This document shows positions 53,323 to 60,543 of a DNA stretch of 64,000 nt, in pieces; within the stretch, counting starts at the first letter, position 1; the number at the start of each line of letters is the position of its first letter. Origin of the DNA: an uncultured Verrucomicrobiota bacterium (GTDB taxonomy: Bacteria; Verrucomicrobiota; Verrucomicrobiia; Verrucomicrobiales; Verrucomicrobiaceae); the NCBI GenBank assembly GCA_903838675.1, contig CAILZI010000068.1, positions 1 through 64,000 of the forward strand, written 5' to 3'. Both the position numbers and the translations under genes were made by a program. The notes under the pieces were generated by a model. It was given only the letters and a program-made list of their open reading frames with translations, was not told the DNA's origin and ran no database searches.

Positions 53323-54426
53323 CTATTTGGTTGCGTCGCCACCGCTGGCGAGGCCAACTCCGGCATCTTCGGGAGGAAGGAAGGCTTTGAAGCGGTTCTT
53401 GTCGATGGCCTTCATGTAGGCTTCCATCGGGGTGACATAGCCGTCACGGAGCTTCTGCCAGATGGCTTCGTCCATGAACTGCATGCCTTGGGCCTTGCCG
53501 CCGATGATGACGTCGTAAAGCTTCTGCGTGGCACCTTCACGTATGATGGCACCGACTGCGGGGGTGGAAACCAGGATTTCATTCACAGCGGCACGTCCCT
53601 TGCCATCAGACTTCTTCATGAGGAGCTGGGCGACCACGCCTTTGAGCGAAGCCGCCAGCATGGTGCGCACCTGGCTCTGCTGGTCTGAGGGGAAGACGTC
53701 GATGATACGGTCAACGGTCTTGCGTGCGTTGTTGGTGTGCAGGGTGCCAAACACGAGCAGGCCGGTTTCCGCCGCAGTCAAAGCCAGCGAGATGGTGTCA
53801 AGGTCGCGCATTTCACCGACGAGCACGATGTCCGCGTCCTCACGCAAGGCGGCACGCAGGCCGTCGGCGAAAGAAGAGGTTTGGATCGGCACTTCGCGCT
53901 GTGTGATGATGCTCTTTTTATTGCGATGTACGAATTCGATGGGTTCCTCCACCGTGATGATGTGGCGGGTGAAATTGGTGTTGATGTAATCAATCATGGC
54001 CGCAAGTGTCGTGGACTTGCCGGAGCCGGTGGGGCCGGTGACGAGCACGAGGCCGCTGCGGATGTTGCAAAATTCCTTCACCACGGACGGAATGCCGAGC
54101 TGCTCAAGGCTGGCGATCTTGGTGGGAATGATACGAAAGACAGCCGCGAGGCCATGCTGCTGCTTCAGGTAGTTGCAGCGGAAACGGCTGTTCTCATCCA
54201 TTTCATAGGCGAAGTCGAGATCGCCTTTTTCAAGATACTTCTCCCACGCTTTTGCTTCACAGATCTCACGCAGCATGGTTGTCATGACTGCTTCGTCGAG
54301 GATCTCTTCGGAGATGGGCTTGATGCTGCCATGGGCGCGCACCTTGGGCGGCTGGCCTTGGCTGAGATGGAGGTCTGAGCCCCCCATATCGATGAGTTGA
54401 TGGAAATATTGCTCAATGATCGGCAT
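53323..54426 (-). CDS. pilT: PilT-family twitching-motility ATPase
   Basis: 367 residues, normal length. N-terminal domain IEQYFHQLIDMGGSDLHLSQ; Walker A TGPTGSGKSTTLAAMIDYIN; Asp box and Walker B DADIVLVGEMRDLDTISLAL; His box GTLHTNNARKTVDRIIDVF. The C-terminal IIREG segment is the retraction motif region. PilT hexamers pull back type IV pili. No pilin or pilus-assembly gene is in the window; a second PilT-type gene lies 28 nt upstream. Confidence 0.93.
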   Translation of the reverse strand: MPIIEQYFHQLIDMGGSDLHLSQGQPPKVRAHGSIKPISEEILDEAVMTTMLREICEAKAWEKYLEKGDLDFAYEMDENSRFRCNYLKQQHGLAAVFRIIPTKIASLEQLGIPSVVKEFCNIRSGLVLVTGPTGSGKSTTLAAMIDYINTNFTRHIITVEEPIEFVHRNKKSIITQREVPIQTSSFADGLRAALREDADIVLVGEMRDLDTISLALTAAETGLLVFGTLHTNNARKTVDRIIDVFPSDQQSQVRTMLAASLKGVVAQLLMKKSDGKGRAAVNEILVSTPAVGAIIREGATQKLYDVIIGGKAQGMQFMDEAIWQKLRDGYVTPMEAYMKAIDKNRFKAFLPPEDAGVGLASGGDATK

Positions 54427-54454
54427 GAGACGTACGCTGGGGTCTGGGGGTGGA

Positions 54455-55558
54455 TCAGGATTCGAAGAACTTCTTCATGATGGTCTTGTCTTCGGCGCGT
54501 CGTTCGCATTCTTCACGGGAGATTAATCCTGAGGAGTAGAGATTGCGCAGCGAATCGTCCATCGGGATCATGCCGACAGCCTTGCCGGTCTGCATGACAC
54601 CTGGAATCATAAAGGTTTTGCCATCGCGGATGCAGGCGCCGACCGCAGGGGTGTTGATTAAAACTTCGAGCGCCATGACACGACCGTTGCCGTCCGCACG
54701 GGGAATCAGCTGCTGGGTAAGCACGCCGCGCAATGATTCCGACACCATGATGCGGATCTGATCTCGCTGATCGATCGGGAACACGTCGAGAACGCGGTCA
54801 AGTGTGCGTGCCGCGCTGCTGGTGTGGAGGGTGCCGAGCACCAGATGCCCCGTTTCGGCTGCGGTGATGGCGAGAGAGATAGTTTCCAAGTCGCGCATTT
54901 CACCCACCATGATCACGTCAGGGTCTTCACGGAGAGCGCCGCGCAGGGCGGCGCCAAACGACGCTGTGTGCGTGTGAACTTCGCGCTGTGTCACATGGCA
55001 CTTTTTCGAAGGGAAAAGGTACTCAATGGGGTCTTCCAGGGTGATGATGTGATCATCACGTTCGGAATTGATGGCATCAAGCAGTGCGGCAAGCGTGGTG
55101 GATTTGCCGCTGCCGATGGAACCTGTCACCAGGATGAGGCCGTTGTGAAAGCGGGTCAGGGTCCTGACGGTGTTGGGCAGGCCGAGGTCATCAATGGATT
55201 TAATCTGGGTCTTGATGACGCGGAACACCATTTCAATGCCAAGGCGCTGCTTGACGACGGATGCACGGAAGCGGCCAAAGCCAGGGGAGTAGGCAAAGTC
55301 CACATCACCGCGACCTTCAAATGTCTGGAGCTGCACTTCGTTCATCAACGAAAAGGCCAGACGGCGGGTGTCTTCGGCGGTGAGCAGCGCGGTGTTGTCC
55401 CAGATGGGCTGAAGAATGCCGAAGCGCCGCCAGGAGGGCTTGGCCCCGGTGGACAGATGCAGATCTGAGGCATCGTAATCGACACAAAATTGAAGGTAAT
55501 CAGCGACGGAACCTAAAACAGGGATCAGATCTTGTGGAGGTTGGGTGGATTCAGACAT
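54455..55558 (-). CDS. Second PilT/PilU-type ATPase
   Basis: 367 residues, the same length as its neighbour. It has the PilT layout with Walker A VTGSIGSGKSTTLAALLDA, Walker B DPDVIMVGEMRDLETISLAI and His box GTLHTSSAARTLDRVLDVF. It differs by a longer N-terminus with DYLQFCVDYDASDLHLSTG and a basic C-terminal end CERRAEDKTIMKKFFES. By analogy with PilU it may assist the main retraction ATPase. It belongs to a tight same-strand run: 15 nt after the upstream gene and 28 nt before pilT. Confidence 0.88.
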   Translation of the reverse strand: MSESTQPPQDLIPVLGSVADYLQFCVDYDASDLHLSTGAKPSWRRFGILQPIWDNTALLTAEDTRRLAFSLMNEVQLQTFEGRGDVDFAYSPGFGRFRASVVKQRLGIEMVFRVIKTQIKSIDDLGLPNTVRTLTRFHNGLILVTGSIGSGKSTTLAALLDAINSERDDHIITLEDPIEYLFPSKKCHVTQREVHTHTASFGAALRGALREDPDVIMVGEMRDLETISLAITAAETGHLVLGTLHTSSAARTLDRVLDVFPIDQRDQIRIMVSESLRGVLTQQLIPRADGNGRVMALEVLINTPAVGACIRDGKTFMIPGVMQTGKAVGMIPMDDSLRNLYSSGLISREECERRAEDKTIMKKFFES

Positions 55559-55573
55559 GAAAGGATGATGACG

Positions 55574-55975
55574 CTAGACTGCTTCGGAATCCGGGACGTT
55601 CGGAGAAATTTTCTGACGCAGATAAGTTTCAAACAATTGAGTGCCGTAGTTCATTACGGATTTACGAGCAAGAGCAAGCAGCGGGCTGAGGAGAAGAGCA
55701 AACAATCCGCTGCGCTCCACGCCACTAAGGGAACCTTCAGCGTGGCGCTGGGTGCCTCGCACCGGCCAGATCGCTTTCAGCGCAGCCATGCCTGCGACGG
55801 CGGCGGCACCGATCCACAGCGCGCGGTGTTTTTCCACGCTGCGGGTGAACAAGGCCTTTGGACTCCATTCCTCCACCGCATGCGAGGCATGGAAAGCGAG
55901 AGACGCGCGGGCGTCCTCGAGATCTCGCAAAGCCTGCTGCTTTGGAGTCAGTTGTGCTTGTTGCTGGCGAGCCAT
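55574..55975 (-). CDS. Small membrane protein of unknown function (YqjK-position)
   Basis: 133 residues. A polar, Gln/Arg-rich N-terminus (QQAQLTPKQQALRDLEDARA), a weakly hydrophobic stretch ALWIGAAAVAGMAALKAIW, and a second SGLFALLLSPLLALARKSVM. It overlaps the end of the holin-like gene by 28 nt. In enterobacteria yqjK follows yqjD and yqjE; this gene has the same place in a similar trio, but sequence similarity to YqjK is not evident. Confidence 0.6.
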   Translation of the reverse strand: MARQQQAQLTPKQQALRDLEDARASLAFHASHAVEEWSPKALFTRSVEKHRALWIGAAAVAGMAALKAIWPVRGTQRHAEGSLSGVERSGLFALLLSPLLALARKSVMNYGTQLFETYLRQKISPNVPDSEAV

Positions 55976-56349
55976 TCGCGATCTCGGCGGAGTTGGTTGA
56001 AGGATTCCTCGAAGAGCTGCATGCCGCGCAGCCTTGATTTCAGACCCGCGAGGAGCAGCAGGCCGAGAAAAAGATGAATGCCAGCGCCGGCAAGCGCCAC
56101 CCGGGTCCAGTGCCAGCCGTTGAAATCAGCAATGATCCAGACCAGTGCGGGAGCGGCCAGCATCCAGCCGATGATGAGTGCGGCAAAGGCCAGCATGAAC
56201 ATGCTGGAGAGATTGGCTAGGCGGCCGCCTGCCTCCTGGCCTTCGATATGCAGCAGACGTCCGCGCGCTTCGATATACAAGGCAACGGCGCGCAGCAATC
56301 CTGTTGCGCTGGCGCGTTCCTCGGGGGCGGGCGGCGTGCCTGAGTTCAT
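55948..56349 (-). CDS. YqjE-like membrane protein (phage_holin_3_6 type)
   Basis: 133 residues. Two strong membrane segments (about 50-75 and 82-105, LSSMFMLAFAALIIGWMLAA and VALAGAGIHLFLGLLLLAGL) flanked by an N-terminal helix LYIEARGRLLHIEGQEAGGR. This matches the phage_holin_3_6/YqjE family, found widely on chromosomes next to DUF883/YqjD genes. The exact role is unknown; envelope stress linkage is known for the enterobacterial set. It follows the DUF883-like gene by 27 nt. Confidence 0.78.
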   Translation of the reverse strand: MNSGTPPAPEERASATGLLRAVALYIEARGRLLHIEGQEAGGRLANLSSMFMLAFAALIIGWMLAAPALVWIIADFNGWHWTRVALAGAGIHLFLGLLLLAGLKSRLRGMQLFEESFNQLRRDREWLASNKHN

Positions 56350-56376
56350 GAAGGCTTAGTGGGGCGCGATGGAGTG

Positions 56377-56742
56377 TCAGCGGCGCAGAATGGCCCCGAC
56401 GACAAAACCAATGCCAAACGCGGTGAGCAGCGCCTGCAGGGGCTTTTCACGGGCGAATTTTTCCGCCTCAGCACGCAGATCATCATAGCGTACTCGGGCT
56501 TCAGAGAATGTGTGGTCGGCGAATTCACCGGCCTTTTCCTTGATGTCAGTGGCCTTCTGCTCTGCGGTGTCGCGGAACTGCTGGGCCCGTGCTTCTGCAG
56601 CGTTGCGGAATTCGGACGCCTTCTGGGCAGCTGCTGCGCGCAGTTCCTCAGCGGCTTTCAATGCGCTGGCCTTCGCAGCTTGAAAAGGATCATGAGGCAG
56701 ACTGCTGCCAAAGGCGGACTCTGCGGTGGGATTTTCAGTCAT
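56377..56742 (-). CDS. DUF883/YqjD-like membrane-anchored helical protein
   Basis: 121 residues from the ATG at 56742. A long Ala/Glu/Lys amphipathic helix (ASALKAAEELRAAAAQKASE and on to FREKP-type FAREKPLQA) followed by a C-terminal hydrophobic tail with small Gly residues, LLTAFGIGFVVGAILRR. This is the YqjD/ElaB pattern, in which the tail anchors the protein in the inner membrane and the helix can bind ribosomes. It is first in the trio with the holin-like and YqjK-position genes. Confidence 0.8.
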   Translation of the reverse strand: MTENPTAESAFGSSLPHDPFQAAKASALKAAEELRAAAAQKASEFRNAAEARAQQFRDTAEQKATDIKEKAGEFADHTFSEARVRYDDLRAEAEKFAREKPLQALLTAFGIGFVVGAILRR

Positions 56743-56856
56743 GGGGCGAAATAGGTGTGGAGTGTCATGCAAGGCTGAGCGCCTGCTTTACATCTCTGAA
56801 TAAAGACGGTCTCTCACCATTGGCGAGAGGAAAAAACAGTTGGGCGATATCTTCGC

Positions 56857-57513
56857 TCAGGCGCAGCGCGCCATGCTTTTTGGGGGGCTTTTGCGCACAG
56901 CAGCCACAGGCAGTCTGCGCCGCGCAATCAGCAAGGCACGCTGCAGTGTGGAGTTCTGCTGCCTGGCATTGAGGATTTCCGCCTTGGCCGCAGCGAGTTC
57001 AGTCTCAAGAGACTGGATGCGCAACGTATCCATGGCGGGCAACGCTGGCAGGGAAGATGGGGGCGGCGGAGGCTTGGGCAGCGCGGCAGCGACGGGAGCT
57101 GGGGGCGTAAATGCCGGCGGTGTGAAAGCTGGCGGCTTGGCGGCAAGCGCAGCTTCAAGCTCAGAGACTTTGGCCAGTGCGACGGCCAGCGTCTGCTGAT
57201 GCATGGCATCCATTTCCTTCAGGGCGTTAGCGCCACCCTGATCAACCTGAAGCAGCCGGTGGGAGAGTTCGCTGCGCAGGGCATCAAACTGACGCTGGGT
57301 TTTGGCTCTCCAGGACATGGAGTCATGGTGAATGGCGGTGACCTCTATTTGCTGGAGCACGGCCTGCTTTTCCATCTTCGCGCTTTCAACCCGCAAACGG
57401 CTGTTTGCGCGGGAAAGCCGAAAGATGCGCACCAAGGACAGCAAAAAGAAAGCGGTGACCGCGCTGAGTCCAAAAATTAATATCAGTTTGTCCTGAGGCA
57501 TATCACTATTCAT
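56857..57513 (-). CDS. Membrane-anchored coiled-coil protein, paralogue 2
   Basis: 218 residues. One N-terminal membrane segment (LILIFGLSAVTAFFLLSLV), then a coil (RLSRANSRLRVESAKMEKQA, SWRAKTQRQFDALRSELSHR), a Pro-rich linker (PPAFTPPAFTPPAP), a second coil and a basic tail. The first half aligns with the gene upstream (57613-58041): both have a membrane helix, an R-L-x-x-S-x-K-M-E-x-Q motif, and W-R-x-x-x-Q-x-x-F-D-A-x-R-x-E. Function unknown. ATG 57501 is an alternative start. Confidence 0.65.
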   Translation of the reverse strand: MNSDMPQDKLILIFGLSAVTAFFLLSLVRIFRLSRANSRLRVESAKMEKQAVLQQIEVTAIHHDSMSWRAKTQRQFDALRSELSHRLLQVDQGGANALKEMDAMHQQTLAVALAKVSELEAALAAKPPAFTPPAFTPPAPVAAALPKPPPPPSSLPALPAMDTLRIQSLETELAAAKAEILNARQQNSTLQRALLIARRRLPVAAVRKSPPKSMARCA

Positions 57514-57612
57514 TCCCGTTTATGTAGCAAATGTTGTTCCAAATCAATCTTCTGAGTGTTCCTTCGCTTTAGCGGAATTTCAATTCCACAAGGCATTCCC
57601 CAAGGCTGTGGT

Positions 57613-58041
57613 TCAGGAGATGTTCAGCGCGGGAACGGGCAGCACTGCTTTCTCTTCCGGCGCCACAATCTTCGTCAAAACGGTCGGCGGGGGTGGTGGC
57701 GCAGCAAATACCTCAGTCGGTTTGACGGCTGTTTCACAGCGCTGCTGCACTTCTTGATAACGTTGTTCGGATTCAACCAGACGTTTGGAAAACTCTGCAC
57801 GAAAAGCATCAAACATTTTCTGCATCTCGCCGCGCCAGGCATTGGAGTCTGAACGCACCGAGAGGATTTCATGGTGCTGGTTGAGCACCTGCTGCTCCAT
57901 TTTGGAAGTGCTCTCCTGGAGGCGGGCGTTGGTGCGCAGAAGGAACACAATTCGGACCATCGCTATCAGCAGCAGACCGCCGACGATGGTTAGACTCAGT
58001 TTGAGAGTAGGCGCATCGAGAGCAATTTGGGAAAGGTCCAT
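57613..58041 (-). CDS. Membrane-anchored coiled-coil protein, paralogue 1
   Basis: 142 residues from the ATG at 58041. N-terminal membrane helix (LKLSLTIVGGLLLIAMVRIV) and a coil with RLQESTSKMEQQVLNQHHE and WRGEMQKMFDAFRAEFSKRL, ending in a Pro-rich tail. It is a shorter paralogue of the next gene. A nearly identical sequence, ATTGATTTTGGAACAA here and ATTGATTTGGAACAA there, lies 21-22 nt upstream of each start, so the duplication included the leader. Function unknown. Confidence 0.65.
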   Translation of the reverse strand: MDLSQIALDAPTLKLSLTIVGGLLLIAMVRIVFLLRTNARLQESTSKMEQQVLNQHHEILSVRSDSNAWRGEMQKMFDAFRAEFSKRLVESEQRYQEVQQRCETAVKPTEVFAAPPPPPTVLTKIVAPEEKAVLPVPALNIS

Positions 58042-58094
58042 AAGGAAAGATGGGAGCACGATTTGTTCCAAAATCAATATTGCATCTTACTTTT

Positions 58095-59801
58095 TTAGTC
58101 CTTCCCGTTTTTGCGTCCCAAGGGTGAGGCCGGCTTTTTCCAAGCGCCGACGGGCAGCACTTGCGCACGTGCCGCCCAGGTTTCCCATGCCGCAGCCATG
58201 GCTTTGACGCGCTCGGGTTCGGCTGCAGAAAGGTCATGCAGCTCGGCCCGGTCCTGATCCATGTTGTAGAGTTCCCAAGGTTTGTTTTCCTTGGCCACGA
58301 GCTTCCACGGGCCGAGGCGGTGAGCACGGTTGCCTTCATGCTCCCAGAAGATGGAACGCGTGCCTTCGCTTCGTCCTTGAAAGGCGGGCATCAAACTTAT
58401 GCCTTCCATCGGTTGAATGGCCTGCCCATTGAAATCGGCAGGATACTTGGCTCCAGCAATTGCGACACAGGTCGCCATGAGGTCAATCAAGTGGCCGGGT
58501 TGCGGTGTGATCTTGCCGTTTTGTGCTGCAGGTATTCCCGCAGGCCAGTGGGCGATGAGCGGCGTGGAGATGCCGCCTTCATGCACGAAGTGCTTGTACT
58601 CGCGGTGCGGTGTGTTGGAGACATTGGCCCAGGCTTCGCCATAGGCGATGTAGTCGTTGGGGCCGCCGGGCATGGTGCCCAGGCCCTGCTTCACCGGCCG
58701 GCCATCGCGTGTTTGTTTGGGGATGACGTCCAGTCGAATCGCATCCTGTGCGATGACGGGAAAGGTCTTTTCATTGGAAGCAGGTGGCTTCGCCTGACGG
58801 CCGATGGCTTCCTGGCAGCCGCCGTTGTCCTGGAGGAAAAGGATGAGAGTGTTTTGCAGCAGGCCCTTTTTCTCAAGCGTGCTCACCACGCGGCCTATGC
58901 CCTGGTCCATGCGGTCGATCATCGCGGCAAAGACCTCCATGCAGCGGGTCTCCCACTCCTTATTGTCCACCTGCGTCCAGTCGCCTTTCGTGGGGGAAAG
59001 CTCCGCGTTCTTGGCAATCAATCCCATCTGCTGCATGCGGAGCAGCCGTGACTGCCGCACGGACTCATAGCCGACGTCATACTTGCCTTTGTATTTGGCC
59101 ACGTCCTCTTCCAGCGCGTGCATGGGCCAGTGGGCGGCGGTGTAGGCCATGTAGAGGAAGAAGGGTTTGTCCCTCTGTGCGCTGGTGTGTTCATCAATGA
59201 AGCGCACCGCATGGTCGCTGATGGCATCGGTGTAGTAGTACTGCTTCGGCTGGTATTCAGGATCAGCGAAGGGCGAGATCATCCTGTCATCCCGGGTTAG
59301 CGTACCCGGATCATAAAAGCTGCCTGCGCCGGTGATCGTGCCGTAGAAGCGGTCAAAGCCGCGATGCAGCGGCCAGTTGAGCTTGGGGCCTTCCGGAAAT
59401 GCATGCTTGGTCACATGCCATTTGCCCACGGCATAGGTGCGGTAGCCTGCTGGTTTCAACACCTCGGCGATGGTCACGCAGCGGTTGTTCAAATCGCCGC
59501 GGTAGCCATCATGCCCGCGGTCTTCCATCATGTGCCCGATGCCGGCCTGATGCGGATACAGCCCGGTCAGCAACGACGCCCGCGTGGGGCAGCAGCGCCC
59601 GGTGTTGTAGAACTGGCTGAGCCTTACGCCGCCCTTCGCAAGGCGGTCCAGATTCGGCGTTTGGATTTCTCCGCCGTAGCAGCCGAGGTCCGAGAAGCCC
59701 ATGTCATCCGACATGATGAGGATGATGTTCGGCGCAGCAGCTTGCAGGGAAACAGCCGCAAGCAGGAAAGACGCGAGTGAAATGAAAAGACGGCTGCGCA
59801 T
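58095..59801 (-). CDS. Secreted sulfatase (formylglycine type)
   Basis: 568 residues. A signal peptide (MRSRLFISLASFLLAAVSLQ) is followed by the sulfatase start NIILIMSDDMGFSDLGCYGG with metal ligands Asp32 and Asp33. The modification site is CCPTR, with Cys70 as the residue converted to formylglycine, in GRCCPTRASLLTG. AVGKWHVTKH and LFLQDNGGCQEA supply further active-site residues. It belongs to the arylsulfatase-like group common in bacteria degrading sulfated algal polysaccharides. The substrate is unknown. A secreted unknown gene lies 12 nt upstream, on the same strand. Confidence 0.93.
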   Translation of the reverse strand: MRSRLFISLASFLLAAVSLQAAAPNIILIMSDDMGFSDLGCYGGEIQTPNLDRLAKGGVRLSQFYNTGRCCPTRASLLTGLYPHQAGIGHMMEDRGHDGYRGDLNNRCVTIAEVLKPAGYRTYAVGKWHVTKHAFPEGPKLNWPLHRGFDRFYGTITGAGSFYDPGTLTRDDRMISPFADPEYQPKQYYYTDAISDHAVRFIDEHTSAQRDKPFFLYMAYTAAHWPMHALEEDVAKYKGKYDVGYESVRQSRLLRMQQMGLIAKNAELSPTKGDWTQVDNKEWETRCMEVFAAMIDRMDQGIGRVVSTLEKKGLLQNTLILFLQDNGGCQEAIGRQAKPPASNEKTFPVIAQDAIRLDVIPKQTRDGRPVKQGLGTMPGGPNDYIAYGEAWANVSNTPHREYKHFVHEGGISTPLIAHWPAGIPAAQNGKITPQPGHLIDLMATCVAIAGAKYPADFNGQAIQPMEGISLMPAFQGRSEGTRSIFWEHEGNRAHRLGPWKLVAKENKPWELYNMDQDRAELHDLSAAEPERVKAMAAAWETWAARAQVLPVGAWKKPASPLGRKNGKD

Positions 59802-59813
59802 ATCTGGCCCTCC

Positions 59814-60440
59814 TCACTTCACCTCCGCCACGTCCACCACGTTGAGCTGGATGAACTGGCCATTGAAAGGCTGCGGGGCAGGGGCGACCTCGGGGACGAC
59901 GAGTTTGGCGAAGTTGGTGATCATGTGGCCGTTCTGGCCGTTGCCGTGAAAGGTGAGCGTGGCGCCGCCTTCGACTTCGATGGTGGCGGTGTAGTCGATG
60001 GTGAAGATCTTGTGGCCCACCTTGTCCTGGCGGTTGAAGAAGAAGTGCTGCGCCGGGGCGGAGACGGTGAGCTGGTAGATGTTGTAGGTGGCGTTGTTCG
60101 GAGCGCCGCCGATGTAGAAGTACTCGCCCACCTGCTGGCCGTCTTTGTACATCATCGGCTCCACCACGCCGCGCACGCGGAGGGTGACCTTGTAGCGCTT
60201 GCCGGGTTCGCCGCCAAACTTGCGCGTGTCGGTGAACTTGTCGTTGGTCGCGGGATCGGTCGTTGCACGCGCAGAGATGCCGTCAGCGCCGGGCTTGGGG
60301 TTTTCCGGCATGGGGTCCTTGCAGGCGAATTCGAAACGATAACCATCGAGAGTGGCTGCGACCGCTTTCAAATCCTCCGAGCGAGTTGTCGTTGCGACGC
60401 AGAGGGTGATGGCGAGGAGGAGGGAGGAAAGGCGGTGCAT
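59814..60440 (-). CDS. Secreted beta-rich protein of unknown function
   Basis: 208 residues from the ATG at 60440, which begins a signal peptide (MHRLSSLLLAITLCVATTTR); longer starts do not. The mature part looks like an all-beta jelly-roll: YRFEFACKDPMPENPKPGAD, RYKVTLRVRGVVEPMMYKDG, YNIYQLTVSAPAQHFFFNRQ and IDYTATIEVEGGATLTFHGN. It may bind carbohydrate. It lies directly before the sulfatase gene on the same strand, so the two are probably expressed together. Confidence 0.7.
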   Translation of the reverse strand: MHRLSSLLLAITLCVATTTRSEDLKAVAATLDGYRFEFACKDPMPENPKPGADGISARATTDPATNDKFTDTRKFGGEPGKRYKVTLRVRGVVEPMMYKDGQQVGEYFYIGGAPNNATYNIYQLTVSAPAQHFFFNRQDKVGHKIFTIDYTATIEVEGGATLTFHGNGQNGHMITNFAKLVVPEVAPAPQPFNGQFIQLNVVDVAEVK

Positions 60441-60543
60441 AAGTGGTTGGTAGGTTGAACCGACGAAACGCAGCCCGTGGATGGAATCCACCATCGTTCG
60501 TCGAAAAAGTTGAAGTTCTGGTTTATAGCGAGCGCCCCACTTC

